Shown piece by piece: positions 16,708 through 25,663 of a stretch of 64,000 nucleotides of DNA. Positions within the stretch are counted from its first letter, which is position 1; each line of letters starts with the position of its first letter. Below the pieces are notes generated by a model that was given only the letters and a program-made list of their open reading frames with translations, was not told the origin of the DNA and did no database searches. Source of the stretch: Alphaproteobacteria bacterium (GTDB lineage: Bacteria; Pseudomonadota; Alphaproteobacteria; Rhodobacterales; Rhodobacteraceae); NCBI GenBank assembly GCA_030427145.1, contig JAUHWT010000001.1:186001-250000 (forward strand), read 5' to 3'. The position numbers and the translations under genes are program-made.

Positions 16708-18066
16708 ATGACAAGGTTTCTGAAATATTCCGGACCTGCCGCCGTGGCCCTTCTCGCCATGGCCGCACCCCTGGCGGCCCAGGACGCCGCCGCGGCTCCG
16801 GCAGAGGCATCCGAACACACCATCTGGATCCTCAACACCTTCCTCTTCCTCGTGGCCGGCTTCCTGGTCATGTGGATGGCCGCCGGTTTCGCCATGCTCG
16901 AGGCCGGTCTCGTGCGGTCCAAAAACGTCACCATGCAGCTGACGAAGAACATTGCGCTCTTCGGTATCGCCGCCATCGCCTACCACCTGATCGGCTACAA
17001 CCTGATGTACCCGCTGGGAAGCTGGACCATCGGTACCGATGAAACCGGCGGTTACCTCGGCGCATTCGGCGTGGCCGTACTAGAGGCCGTTGGCGTCGGC
17101 GCGGACAGCGCGGACGACATCGCATACGCCTCCACCGGCTCGGACTTCTTCTTCCAGCTGATGTTCTGTGCCACCACCGCGTCCATCGTGTCCGGTGCCC
17201 TGGCCGAGCGCATCAAATTGTGGCCGTTCCTGATCTTCGTGGCCATCCTGACCGCGTTCATCTACCCGATCCAGGCAAGCTGGAAATGGGGCGGCGGCTT
17301 CCTCGACAGCCAGTTCGGCTTCCTCGACTTCGCCGGTTCGACCGTCGTGCACTCCGTAGGTGGCTGGGCCGCTCTCGCCGGTGCCATCGTTCTCGGCCCG
17401 CGTATCGGCAAATACCCCTCCGGTGGCGGCGTACACCCCTACCCGGGTTCCAACCTGGCCCTCGCAACCCTCGGCATGTTTATCCTGTGGCTCGGCTGGT
17501 TCGGCTTCAACGGCGGTTCGCAGCTCGCAATGGGCACAATTGGTGATGCCGCTGACGTTAGCCGTATCTTCGCCAACACTAACGCCGGTGCGGCCGGCGG
17601 TGCGGTTGCAGCCCTTCTGCTGACGCAGATCATGTACAAAAAGCCGGACCTCACCATGATCATCAACGGCGCCCTTGCCGGCCTCGTTTCGATCACGGCT
17701 GAACCCCTGACCCCGACCCTCGGCAGCGCCACCCTGATCGGTGCCGTTGGCGGTATCATCGTGGTCTTCGCTGTACCGTTCCTCGACAAGCTGAAAATCG
17801 ATGACGTTGTCGGTGCGATCCCGGTTCACCTCTGCGCAGGGATCTGGGGTACGCTGGCTGTCGTCATCACCAACCCGGACGCCACCCTGTCCGGCCAGGT
17901 CATCTCGATCGTAGTAGTTGGTGTGTTTGTGTTCGTGGTCTCCCTGATCATCTGGATGATCCTGAAAGCCACTGTCGGCATTCGCTGCTCCGAAGAGGCC
18001 GAAATCAACGGTCTCGACGTCGACGAACTGGGCATGGAAGCCTATCCGGAATTCTCCCACCGGTAA
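16708..18066 (+). CDS. amtB: Ammonium transporter AmtB
   Basis: 452 residues: a cleavable signal peptide (about 1-24, ending in AAQ), then eleven hydrophobic helices of the Amt/Rh fold. The twin pore histidines are present, His215 (VVHSVGGWAAL) and His374 (GAIPVHLCAGIWG). It should form a trimer in the inner membrane that conducts NH3/NH4+ and is gated by GlnK from the same operon. ATG 16708 begins the signal peptide; the same frame is open further upstream only as a shadow inside glnK. A strong terminator follows. Confidence 0.95.
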   Translation: MTRFLKYSGPAAVALLAMAAPLAAQDAAAAPAEASEHTIWILNTFLFLVAGFLVMWMAAGFAMLEAGLVRSKNVTMQLTKNIALFGIAAIAYHLIGYNLMYPLGSWTIGTDETGGYLGAFGVAVLEAVGVGADSADDIAYASTGSDFFFQLMFCATTASIVSGALAERIKLWPFLIFVAILTAFIYPIQASWKWGGGFLDSQFGFLDFAGSTVVHSVGGWAALAGAIVLGPRIGKYPSGGGVHPYPGSNLALATLGMFILWLGWFGFNGGSQLAMGTIGDAADVSRIFANTNAGAAGGAVAALLLTQIMYKKPDLTMIINGALAGLVSITAEPLTPTLGSATLIGAVGGIIVVFAVPFLDKLKIDDVVGAIPVHLCAGIWGTLAVVITNPDATLSGQVISIVVVGVFVFVVSLIIWMILKATVGIRCSEEAEINGLDVDELGMEAYPEFSHR

Positions 18067-18097
18067 GCTCACCTCAATTCCAACAGGGCAACGCTGA

Positions 18098-18133
18098 ATA
18101 TGGCCCGGGGCAACCCGGGCCATATTTTTTTTT
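18098..18133 (+). terminator. Rho-independent terminator of glnK-amtB
   Basis: A perfect 12-bp stem, ATATGGCCCGGG (18098-18109) with CCCGGGCCATAT (18114-18125), closed by a 4-base loop GCAA and followed by T residues to 18133. It is a very strong signal, 32 bases after the amtB stop. Confidence 0.93.
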
Positions 18134-18197
18134 GACTGGAACTGCGCCACACGGGTGACTAGGTCTGAAACCCAACTGACAGGCCGGAGGACACCAG

Positions 18198-18662
18198 ATG
18201 CCCGACTACACCGAGGTCACGGGAAGGATCACCGCGCTTTGCGAGGGCGAAACCGACGTGATCGCCTGCATGGCCAGCATCGCCTGCGAACTGAACCAGG
18301 AATTCGATCATTACGACTGGGTCGGCTTCTACCGCGTGACCGAACCGCAACTCCTGAAGATCGGCCCCTATCAGGGCACCCATGGCTGCCTGACCATTCC
18401 CTTCGACCGGGGCGTATGCGGTGCCGCCGCGAAAACCGGAACCACGCAAATCGTCGCGGACGTCAACTCCTTTCCGGGCCACATCGCCTGCTCGACGACT
18501 ACGCAGTCTGAAATCGTCGTCCCCGTCTTCGGCCCCGACGGCCAGCTCTTCGGCGTCCTCGATGTGGACAGCAACCAACCCGACGCTTTCTGTGCGGAGG
18601 ATGCAGAGGCGCTCGAGGCCATCTGTGCCGCCGTCTTTGGTCGACCGGGAATGAAACCCTGA
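18198..18662 (+). CDS. msrC: Free methionine-R-sulfoxide reductase (GAF-domain fRMsr)
   Basis: 154 residues, a single GAF domain. The three family cysteines stand at the expected spacing: Cys64 (GTHGC), Cys74 (RGVCGAAA) and Cys98 (GHIACST), 10 and 24 residues apart as in E. coli YebR/MsrC. The motif GPYQGTHGCLTIPFDRGVCG is diagnostic. It reduces free methionine-R-sulfoxide with thioredoxin. It is monocistronic by position, after the amtB terminator. Confidence 0.9.
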   Translation: MPDYTEVTGRITALCEGETDVIACMASIACELNQEFDHYDWVGFYRVTEPQLLKIGPYQGTHGCLTIPFDRGVCGAAAKTGTTQIVADVNSFPGHIACSTTTQSEIVVPVFGPDGQLFGVLDVDSNQPDAFCAEDAEALEAICAAVFGRPGMKP

Positions 18663-18798
18663 CCGCAGGCCCGTTTGCCGCGATTTCTCGTCCTGAGGGA
18701 TTGTCTTTAGTTTTCCTGCAACCCAAAGTTCTGCACAATCAGCACAGACACAAATCCCGATCAGTCCGTCGGGCATCAGTCAAGGAACAGAGTTCACC

Positions 18799-20289
18799 AT
18801 GGATCACCGTCGCGGGTTTCCCGAACTGCCTTTGATCAGCCCCGAGGCTGAACCCGATGTGGAATACACCAACGCACGCGAGGCCGTGGCCGACCTCATC
18901 CGCCGCTACTCCGAGTCCACGGGGTATCTCAAGGACCGGTTCATGGAGGTGATGGGCGGTAAAAACCCCGACGGCCACTACCGCGCCTACTACCCCTCGG
19001 TCAGCATTACCACCAGCAGCTTCGCCACCGTGGACAGCCGCCTGTCCTTCGGCCATGTCGCGGAGCCCGGCCGCTATGAGACCACCATCACCCGGCCCGA
19101 TTTCTTCGAGAACTACCTGGCCCAACAGATCGGCCTGCTGATCCGCAACCACGGCACCTCCGTGCGCATCGGGACCTCGAACACGCCCATTCCCCTGCAT
19201 TTCGCCATGGGGGAAAACGCGCATGTGGAAGGCTCGATCGAGGAAACCCTGCACCGGCCCCTGCGCGACCTGTTCGACGTACCGGACCTGAACACCACCG
19301 ACGACCACATCGTCAATGGCAAGGTCGGCCCCACCCCGGAAGGCACGCGCCCACTGGCCCCGTTCACGGCCCAGCGCATAGATTATTCGCTCGCGCGGCT
19401 CGCGCACTACACCGCCAGCAGTCCGGTTCATTTCCAGAACCACGTTCTCTTCACCAACTACCAGTTCTACATGGACGAGTTCGTGGCCTTCGCCAAAGAG
19501 GCACTGGACGATCCGGAGTCCGGCTACGAGGCGTTCGTGCAGCCGGGCAACGTCATCACCACCCGCGACGGCACCACCGGCGAACCCGGCAGGGCCAATC
19601 CGCAAATGCCAGCCTATCACCTGGTCCGCCCCAACCATTCCGGGATTACCCTGGTGAACATCGGCGTCGGACCGTCCAATGCCAAAACCATCACCGACCA
19701 CGTGGCGGTGCTGCGCCCGCATGTCTGGCTGATGCTCGGCCACTGCGCCGGTCTGCGCAACTCACAGTCGTTGGGCGATTACGTTCTGGCCCACGCCTAT
19801 ATGCGTGAGGACCACGTTCTGGACGACGACATCCCGATCTGGGTCCCGATCCCCGCGCTCGCGGAGGTCCAGGTGGCGCTTGAGGATGCGGTTGCGGAAG
19901 TCACCGGGCTCGAGGGCTTTGACCTCAAACGCATCATGCGCACCGGCACCGTCGCCACCATCGACAACCGCAACTGGGAACTGCGCGACCAGTCCGGCCC
20001 GGTCCAGCGCCTGAGCCAGGCCCGCGCCATCGCACTGGAGATGGAAAGCGCCACCATCGCGGCTAACGGTTTCCGGTTCCGTGTGCCGTATGGCACCCTG
20101 CTCTGCGTGTCCGACAAGCCGCTGCATGGTGAGTTGAAGCTGCCTGGAATGGCCACCAGTTTCTACAAGCGACAGGTGTCACAGCACCTTCGCATTGGCG
20201 TCCGGGCGCTTGAAAGCCTGCGGGAGATGCCACTGGAAAAACTGCATTCGCGCAAATTGCGAAGCTTTGATGAAACCGCGTTTTTGTAA
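18799..20289 (+). CDS. amn: AMP nucleosidase
   Basis: 496 residues, near the normal length of bacterial Amn (about 480-500). An N-terminal Amn-specific domain (with RYSESTGYLKDRFME and RAYYPSVSITT) is followed by a nucleoside-phosphorylase-like C-terminal domain (NIGVGPSNAKTITDHVAVLRP..., MLGHCAGLR, and ALEMESATIAANG with the substrate-binding Glu residues). It hydrolyses AMP to adenine and ribose 5-phosphate, which helps control purine pools. The preceding 136 bases (18663-18798) hold no recognised element. Confidence 0.93.
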   Translation: MDHRRGFPELPLISPEAEPDVEYTNAREAVADLIRRYSESTGYLKDRFMEVMGGKNPDGHYRAYYPSVSITTSSFATVDSRLSFGHVAEPGRYETTITRPDFFENYLAQQIGLLIRNHGTSVRIGTSNTPIPLHFAMGENAHVEGSIEETLHRPLRDLFDVPDLNTTDDHIVNGKVGPTPEGTRPLAPFTAQRIDYSLARLAHYTASSPVHFQNHVLFTNYQFYMDEFVAFAKEALDDPESGYEAFVQPGNVITTRDGTTGEPGRANPQMPAYHLVRPNHSGITLVNIGVGPSNAKTITDHVAVLRPHVWLMLGHCAGLRNSQSLGDYVLAHAYMREDHVLDDDIPIWVPIPALAEVQVALEDAVAEVTGLEGFDLKRIMRTGTVATIDNRNWELRDQSGPVQRLSQARAIALEMESATIAANGFRFRVPYGTLLCVSDKPLHGELKLPGMATSFYKRQVSQHLRIGVRALESLREMPLEKLHSRKLRSFDETAFL

Positions 20290-20470
20290 GAATTGCCCAA
20301 ACGCGACTCATTTCTGCAACATTCTCCTCTGGATTGTGCCTTTGCTCAACAAATACAACTCTTTTTGCGCATTCAGCGATTGAGTTTTCCCGGCCAGCCC
20401 GATTAAGTGCAGCAGCACCAAATGGATGGCCGAGTGCGGCCAGGCTTTTTTTCGGACCAGGGAGACAACA

Positions 20471-20761
20471 ATGACTCAGAAGCCCATGACCAAAACCCAG
20501 CTTGTTGCAGCGATGGCGGAAGCCACCGACATGGACAAGGCAACAGCGAACCGGGCACTTGAGGCACTGACCGAAATCGTCACAAAAGAGGTTGCCAACG
20601 GAGGCGCCGTTACGCTTCCCGGTCTGGGCAAATTCGCCTGCCGCGAGCGGGCCGAGCGCATGGTTCGCAATCCCTCCACCGGCGAGCAGATCAAAAAACC
20701 CGCTGACCGGGTTGCCAAGGTGACCATCGCCAAGGCATTGAAGGACGTGATCAACGCCTGA
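20471..20761 (+). CDS. HU-family DNA-binding protein
   Basis: 96 residues. The N-terminal dimerisation helices are followed by the beta-arm with the HU/IHF signature (LPGLGKFACRERAERMVRNP) and ...IKKPADRVAKVTIAKALKDV. In place of the usual NP-x-T it reads RNPSTGEQIKKPA, which is normal. It compacts and bends DNA as a dimer. ATG 20471 follows GGAG at 20461-20464. The 181-base upstream gap (20290-20470) is relatively AT-rich and probably carries its promoter. A clear terminator follows. Confidence 0.92.
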   Translation: MTQKPMTKTQLVAAMAEATDMDKATANRALEALTEIVTKEVANGGAVTLPGLGKFACRERAERMVRNPSTGEQIKKPADRVAKVTIAKALKDVINA

Positions 20762-20796
20762 TCTTCCCCACGGAAATTTCGGGCTTTCCCGTTATC

Positions 20797-20826
20797 GGGC
20801 TGCATCACATGCAGCCCCTTTTTTTT
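20797..20826 (+). terminator. Rho-independent terminator of the HU gene
   Basis: A 9-bp perfect stem, GGGCTGCAT (20797-20805) with ATGCAGCCC (20809-20817), 3-base loop CAC, then C and eight T residues (20819-20826). The ATG inside the right arm is in frame with the next gene, which is a reason not to use it as that gene's start. Confidence 0.93.
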
Positions 20827-20835
20827 GGTGGAACC

Positions 20836-21717
20836 ATGCCTGACTGGCGCTCCATGATTTTGGGCTTTCTTTTCGTGCTCGCGTGGAGTTCCGCCTTCAC
20901 CTCCGCACGTATCGTCGTGGCCGACGCGCCACCATTTCTCGCACTTTCCTTCCGGTTCCTGATTTCCGGCGTCATCGCGCTCGCCATTGGCCTTGCCGCC
21001 GGTCAGAGGATCCGGCTGACCAAAAGCCAGTGGATCGGCGTCCTCGTCTTCGGGTTCTGCCAGAACGCGCTCTATCTTGGATTGAACTTTGAGGCCATGC
21101 AGACCATCGAGGCCGGTCTCGCCTCAATCATCGCCAGCATGCTGCCACTGATCGTCGCCGCACTTGGACGCGCGTTCTTCGGAGAGCGGCTGACGCCGCT
21201 TGCGATGGCAGGCCTCGTGATCGGGTTTTCCGGCGTGGTCTACATCATGCAGGCCCGTATGGGTGCCAGTGCGGATATCTACGGGCTTTCCCTGTGCCTG
21301 ATCGGCGTGCTGGCCCTGTCCATTGCCACCCTGCTGGTGCGCGGGGTATCCGTTGGCGGCAACCTCTGGATGGTTGTGGGGCTCCAGATGTTGGTGGGAT
21401 CGTTTGCGCTGTTCCCCGTCTCGGTCGCTCTGGAGACCTGGGAGATCAACTGGACCTGGCCGTTGTTCTGGGCCTTCCTCTACACCACGCTCATCCCCGG
21501 CGTTGCCGCAACCATGATCTGGTTCATACTGGTGGGCCGCATTGGTGCCGTTCCTGCGGCCACGTTCCACTTCCTCAACCCGTTTCTCGGCGTGTTCATC
21601 GCGTTCCTCATCCTGGGTGAGCCGATCACGCTCACGGACTTCATCGGTGTCGTCATAATCATGATCGGCATCCTCGCCGTGCAACTGTCGAAAAGGCATG
21701 GAAACAGGGCGGTTTAG
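20836..21717 (+). CDS. EamA/DMT-superfamily transporter
   Basis: 293 residues with ten hydrophobic helices in two repeats, each an EamA domain (first about 5-140, second about 150-285). Typical sequences are AWSSAFTSARIVVADAPPF near the start and ...FHFLNPFLGVFIAFLILGEP in the second repeat. It is a secondary metabolite or amino-acid exporter or importer of unknown substrate. ATG 20836 is preferred over 20809 because the latter lies in the HU terminator; the ribosome site (GGTGG) is weak and close. Confidence 0.88.
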   Translation: MPDWRSMILGFLFVLAWSSAFTSARIVVADAPPFLALSFRFLISGVIALAIGLAAGQRIRLTKSQWIGVLVFGFCQNALYLGLNFEAMQTIEAGLASIIASMLPLIVAALGRAFFGERLTPLAMAGLVIGFSGVVYIMQARMGASADIYGLSLCLIGVLALSIATLLVRGVSVGGNLWMVVGLQMLVGSFALFPVSVALETWEINWTWPLFWAFLYTTLIPGVAATMIWFILVGRIGAVPAATFHFLNPFLGVFIAFLILGEPITLTDFIGVVIIMIGILAVQLSKRHGNRAV

Positions 21718-21788
21718 GCCGTAAACCAGCGGTCAACCGTGCCTATGTGGGGTAGCACGGGGGATTCGACCAGTGGGGGACGGGTACA

Positions 21789-22802
21789 TTGCACGAAGTG
21801 AACGAGGAACTGGCGCAGGCGGTCCGGCAGGCGCTCAACTCAAAAACCAAACCGGTCGGATCGCTCGGCCGTATTGAGGAAATCGCGGAGCACATCGCCA
21901 AAATTCAGGGCACCACGACCCCGAAACTGGCCGGATGCACCCTGACCATTTTCGCGGGCGACCACGGCATCGCCCATGAGGGCGTCTCCGCCTATCCCCA
22001 GGCGGTCACCGCGCAGATGGTGCTGAACTTCCTCGCCGGTGGTGCCGCCTCGAACGTGTTCGCAAACACGCTCGGCATTCCCGTCACGGTGGTGGATACC
22101 GGCGTCGCGGGCGATCCCATAGTCGACCCCGCCCTGGTGTCCCGACGCATCGCGCCGGGCACGGCGAATTTCCTGACCGAACCTGCCATGACGGCGGAAC
22201 AGCTCGAAACCGCCCTGCAAAACGGCCGCGACATCGGCACCGGATCGCCGGACACCGTTGCGGCCTTCGGTGAGATGGGCATTGCCAACACCGCCTCGGC
22301 CGCGCTTGTTGCACACCGCATTTCCGGCATGGATCTCGATGGTCTCGTCGGGCGTGGCACGGGCCTCGACGACGATGGCGTAACCCGCAAAACCAAAATA
22401 CTCGCGGACGCCTCCAGCCGCTGCCCCGGCAAGCTCGACGCGGCCGGCGCATTGCGCGAATTCGGCGGTTTTGAGATCGCCACCATGGCCGGTGCCATGC
22501 TTGGCGCCGCCGCGTCGGGCCGGATTGTTCTGGTGGACGGCTTCATTTCAACCGTCGCGGCCATGGCGGCGGAGGCCATTGAACCGGACGCCCGCCGGTC
22601 CTTCATCTTTTCCCACAAATCCGCCGAACGCGGGCATGTGGGCATTCTCGAGTGGATGGGCGCAAAACCCCTGCTCGCGCTGGAAATGCGCCTCGGCGAA
22701 GGCTCCGGCGCCATTCTCGCCTGGCCGCTCCTTCAGGCCTCCGTCGCGATGCTCAACGACATGGCCAGTTTCGAATCCGCAGGGGTCAGCGGTCCGGCAT
22801 GA
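21789..22802 (+). CDS. cobT: Nicotinate-nucleotide:dimethylbenzimidazole phosphoribosyltransferase
   Basis: 337 residues from TTG 21789, or 334 from GTG 21798; both follow GGGGGA near 21775-21780. Family hallmarks are KPVGSLGRIE near the N-terminus, the FAGDHGIAHEGVSAYP loop, GEMGIANTASAA and GRGTGLDDDG. It makes alpha-ribazole phosphate from NaMN and DMB, for the lower ligand of cobalamin. It overlaps cobS by 4 bases, so they form an operon. The leader contains a short hairpin, CCGTGC (21737-21742) / GCACGG (21755-21760); no B12-box riboswitch was recognised. Confidence 0.92.
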   Translation: MHEVNEELAQAVRQALNSKTKPVGSLGRIEEIAEHIAKIQGTTTPKLAGCTLTIFAGDHGIAHEGVSAYPQAVTAQMVLNFLAGGAASNVFANTLGIPVTVVDTGVAGDPIVDPALVSRRIAPGTANFLTEPAMTAEQLETALQNGRDIGTGSPDTVAAFGEMGIANTASAALVAHRISGMDLDGLVGRGTGLDDDGVTRKTKILADASSRCPGKLDAAGALREFGGFEIATMAGAMLGAAASGRIVLVDGFISTVAAMAAEAIEPDARRSFIFSHKSAERGHVGILEWMGAKPLLALEMRLGEGSGAILAWPLLQASVAMLNDMASFESAGVSGPA

Positions 22803-23569
22803 CGCACACCCTCATCAGGCAGCTGGCGGGCTTCCTGCTCGCGGTTCAGTTTCTGACCCGACTGCCCGTGCCTGTTGAGGGGCTTTACACCGCCAAACGC
22901 TATGCCCGCATTCCGCGCTGGTTTCCCGCCGTGGGAAGCCTGATCGGGGTGCTAACGGCTGCGGTTTTCCTGGTCGCGGCTTCCGTCCTGCCACCCGTGC
23001 TGGCCGCGCTCATCGCCACCGGCGCGGGAATTCTGATCACCGGCTGCCTGCACGAGGACGGCCTCGCGGATCTCTGCGACGGGCTGGGCAGCGGCCAGCC
23101 AAGAGAGCGCGTTCTGGAGATCATGCGCGACAGCCGCATTGGCACCTTTGGGACGGCGGGCCTCGGCCTCGTTCTGGCCTGCAAAATCGTGACCCTGGGC
23201 CACATGCCCCCTGACACCGGCGCAGCCTGCCTGATCGCGGGTCACTGCCTCAGCCGCACCGCCTGTACCCTCGTGATGGGTCTCACGCCTTACGTGCGAT
23301 CAAACGGCAGGGGCAGCGGACTGACCACAACCCTCTCGCCAGCCGCCATCGCCATCATGGCCCCATTTGTGCTGTTCAGCCTGTTCCTGCTGCTCTGGTT
23401 CGCCGGTCTTCTGGCAACAATCGTTGGGCTCGCTGGTCTGATCACCGGCACCCTGATCGTCATGCGCCCGAGCCAGCGCATACTCGGTGGACACACCGGC
23501 GACGTGCTCGGCGCGGTTCAGCAGGTCTCCGAGGTCACGTTTCTACTGACCGTCCTTGCATGTCTCTGA
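22799..23569 (+). CDS. cobS: Adenosylcobinamide-GDP ribazoletransferase (cobalamin synthase)
   Basis: 256 residues, an integral membrane enzyme with about six or seven helices. The signatures are QFLTRLPVP near the N-terminus, the cytoplasmic acidic motif GCLHEDGLADLCDGLG and the following RVLEIMRDSRIGTFG. It joins adenosylcobinamide-GDP and alpha-ribazole (phosphate) to give adenosylcobalamin (phosphate). ATG 22799 overlaps the cobT stop (ATGA), and its own end overlaps cobC by 10 bases. A longer open frame from 22652 lies within cobT and is not a better start. Confidence 0.92.
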   Translation: MTHTLIRQLAGFLLAVQFLTRLPVPVEGLYTAKRYARIPRWFPAVGSLIGVLTAAVFLVAASVLPPVLAALIATGAGILITGCLHEDGLADLCDGLGSGQPRERVLEIMRDSRIGTFGTAGLGLVLACKIVTLGHMPPDTGAACLIAGHCLSRTACTLVMGLTPYVRSNGRGSGLTTTLSPAAIAIMAPFVLFSLFLLLWFAGLLATIVGLAGLITGTLIVMRPSQRILGGHTGDVLGAVQQVSEVTFLLTVLACL

Positions 23570-24084
23570 TCCTGCTGCGCCATACCCGGCCCGACATGCC
23601 GAAGGGCCTGTGCTACGGACGCACCGATCTGCTGCCGGATGCCGGATTTCCGCAAACCGCGGCCCAAATTGCCCGCGACCTGCCCGGCGTTGCCAGCATC
23701 GTCACGAGCCCCCTCACCCGCTGCCATTTGCTGGCCAGCCATATCGGTGAGGTCCGCAACCTGCCGGTGGAAACCGATAAACGCCTGATCGAGAAGGATT
23801 TCGGAACCTGGGAAAACACGCCCTGGGATGACATTCCCCGCGACCAGCTCGATGCCTGGGCCGCGGATTTTCTCGGCGCGCGGTCGCATGGCGGGGAGAG
23901 CGTCAGCATGCTTCGGGACCGGGTGGAGGACGCCCTGAACGACATGAACCGGTCACGGGGACCGGTTCTGTGGGTTACGCATTCCGGAGTGATCCGGGCC
24001 GCCTGCGCCATTCTCAACCTGCATGACGGATGGGACACGGCCCTGGAGTTCGGCGCCTGGCTGGAGATCAGCCCGACGCCCTAG
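23560..24084 (+). CDS. cobC: Histidine phosphatase, probable alpha-ribazole phosphatase
   Basis: 174 residues of the phosphoglycerate-mutase-like branch. The catalytic LRHTRP is at residues 6-11 with His8, followed by CYGRTDL and a late VTHSGVIR with the second histidine. On its own this would be only a histidine phosphatase. Its 10-base overlap with cobS, after cobT, makes removal of phosphate from alpha-ribazole phosphate (or adenosylcobalamin phosphate) the best assignment. Convergent with mlaC, 4 bases apart. Confidence 0.83.
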   Translation: MSLILLRHTRPDMPKGLCYGRTDLLPDAGFPQTAAQIARDLPGVASIVTSPLTRCHLLASHIGEVRNLPVETDKRLIEKDFGTWENTPWDDIPRDQLDAWAADFLGARSHGGESVSMLRDRVEDALNDMNRSRGPVLWVTHSGVIRAACAILNLHDGWDTALEFGAWLEISPTP

Positions 24085-24088
24085 ACAA

Positions 24089-24721
24089 TCAGGCCGCGCG
24101 GCTCTGAAGCTGATGGATCAGGCCGTCGATGCTGCCGCCCTGGGCGTCCAGCATGGCACCGATTTCCTGCCGCTCATTCGAGAGTAGCGACACGCCCTCA
24201 ATGATCAGGTTGACCGCTTTGGGCGAGCCGCTGCGCTCGCTGATCTGCCAGTTTACGCCGATGTTCTCCTGACCGGGGCGAACCACGGTGGTGAAGACCT
24301 CGACACCGGCGCTGCGGCCTTTTTTGTCCTTCACCTCACGGCCGCCTTCCATCTGGATCGTGGCGTTGGTGAAATCACCGAACTGGCGTCCGTATTTGGC
24401 CGCGAGATAGCCCTGGAACGCATTCACATAGGCTTTCTTCTGGGAACTCGACGCGGACCGCCAGTCACGGCCCAGACAGCTCGCGGCCACCACCGGCATG
24501 TCGGCGTATTTCGACATGATGCGCTGGAATTCCCTGTAGAGGCTCGCACCGCTCTTGCCGGAATTGACCAGGCTCGAAAGCTCGGCCGAGGCCGCACTCA
24601 CATGCTGCTGCGCTCTCGACACGGCATCCGCAAATGCCATACGCGGCATGACCAGGGCCACTGCAGAGGCGGCCAGTCCGGTCAAAACAGTGCGGCGGTC
24701 AATCGTCATGTCTGCGTTCAT
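24089..24721 (-). CDS. mlaC: Periplasmic phospholipid-binding protein MlaC (Ttg2D family)
   Basis: 210 residues. Met5 begins a Tat-like signal (TIDRRTVLTGLAASAVALVM, ending about residue 31 with AFA), an export mode often seen for alphaproteobacterial MlaC. The mature protein carries the MlaC/toluene-tolerance fold (MSKYADMPVVAASCLGRDWR, ...FQGYLAAKYGRQF..., ...VNLIIEGVSLLSNERQEIGAML). It shuttles phospholipids between the outer-membrane MlaA complex and the inner-membrane MlaFEDB transporter. It starts 1 base after the mlaA stop (GGGG about 9 bases upstream of ATG 24721); ATG 24709 is the alternative. The MlaFEDB genes are not in the window. Confidence 0.87.
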   Translation of the reverse strand: MNADMTIDRRTVLTGLAASAVALVMPRMAFADAVSRAQQHVSAASAELSSLVNSGKSGASLYREFQRIMSKYADMPVVAASCLGRDWRSASSSQKKAYVNAFQGYLAAKYGRQFGDFTNATIQMEGGREVKDKKGRSAGVEVFTTVVRPGQENIGVNWQISERSGSPKAVNLIIEGVSLLSNERQEIGAMLDAQGGSIDGLIHQLQSRAA

Positions 24722-24722
24722 C

Positions 24723-25466
24723 TCAGAAATCCCCGTAAACATCCCCGTAAATGTCCTCCAGCGCTTCAAGCTCGGTCTCTCCGCCGTAGCTTGCCCGCAT
24801 GGCCTCGAGATAGGCGATGCGCGTGGCGGCATAACTGTCGGTGGAATTGTTATAAAGCTCATCCACCACCGTATCCAGTTCGTAACGATCATTGGCCAGA
24901 TCAAGACCCGCAATCACAAGAAGTGTCCGCGTCGCGGCAACTGTCGTCACGTAATAGACGGGATCCGTGGCCGCATCGAGCGCCCAGCCGGCCCAGTCAC
25001 GCTCCGTTCCCGGTCCACCAAACGGCAGCTCCAGGTAACCGCCTTCCGGCACGCCATAGGCGAGGAACGTCTCGTCAAAGCCGGTGTCGCGGTATTCCAG
25101 CCCAAGATCCTGACCCCAGTCGAGGATACCGCCGAACCCGAACAGGGTGTTCACGCCAAAGCGCATGAAGGACCGGCCGGCCAGTTCACCCTCGCCCTGA
25201 AGCGAATAGTGGATGATGTAATTCGGGTTTTCCCAGTTGCGCTTGAAATTGGTGATACCGGTCCGGATCATGCCCGGCACGATGGTGCCATAAGTCCGCG
25301 AAACCGGGCCGTAGACTGCGTTGTCCACCTGCACGTTGAGCGAATGGGCGCTCCGGTTGAACTCCTCATGGGGGTCGTAGACCGGATCATCCGGGTTGGG
25401 ATTGGTCGAACAGGCTCCCAAAGCGGTCAGGAGAAGCACCACGGCGGCATGTTTGCTGATATTCAA
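24723..25466 (-). CDS. mlaA: Outer-membrane lipid asymmetry lipoprotein MlaA (VacJ)
   Basis: 247 residues from a TTG start at 25466. This start is chosen because it gives a perfect lipoprotein signal peptide (HAAVVLLLTALGAC, lipobox Cys19) with an AAGG about 9 bases upstream; the frame is open to 25598 but the extra part looks non-coding. The MlaA/VacJ features are DPHEEFNRSAHSLN, the helical ring, and LEYRDTGFDETFLAYGVPEGG. It extracts mislocalised phospholipids from the outer leaflet and passes them to MlaC, encoded directly downstream. Confidence 0.87.
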   Translation of the reverse strand: MNISKHAAVVLLLTALGACSTNPNPDDPVYDPHEEFNRSAHSLNVQVDNAVYGPVSRTYGTIVPGMIRTGITNFKRNWENPNYIIHYSLQGEGELAGRSFMRFGVNTLFGFGGILDWGQDLGLEYRDTGFDETFLAYGVPEGGYLELPFGGPGTERDWAGWALDAATDPVYYVTTVAATRTLLVIAGLDLANDRYELDTVVDELYNNSTDSYAATRIAYLEAMRASYGGETELEALEDIYGDVYGDF

Positions 25467-25663
25467 GGAATTCTGCCTTTCGGTGTGCCGACAACATCGG
25501 ATCGCTGGTAAATCACAACATGGTTTATCAAATACCAACGCTGCATTCCGGCCCGGATAACACCAATTACGGGCCACCGCCATCCGATCATCCCGCAAAA
25601 AATTCTTGCCTCCCCCGGTGACACGGTTGAAAACGGGCCGGAATGAAAACGGGGAACAGGTTC

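Noticed and set aside
20809-20835. Start of the EamA transporter at ATG 20809
   Set aside because: This ATG lies in the right arm of the HU terminator; ATG 20836 starts the first helix at a normal position.
21718-21788. Cobalamin riboswitch ahead of cobT
   Set aside because: The 71-base gap is too short and I see no B12 box; only a 6-bp hairpin is present.
25467-25598. N-terminal extension of MlaA up to 25598
   Set aside because: The TTG at 25466 gives a perfect lipoprotein signal peptide, while the extension has Cys- and Arg-rich sequence unlike the family.
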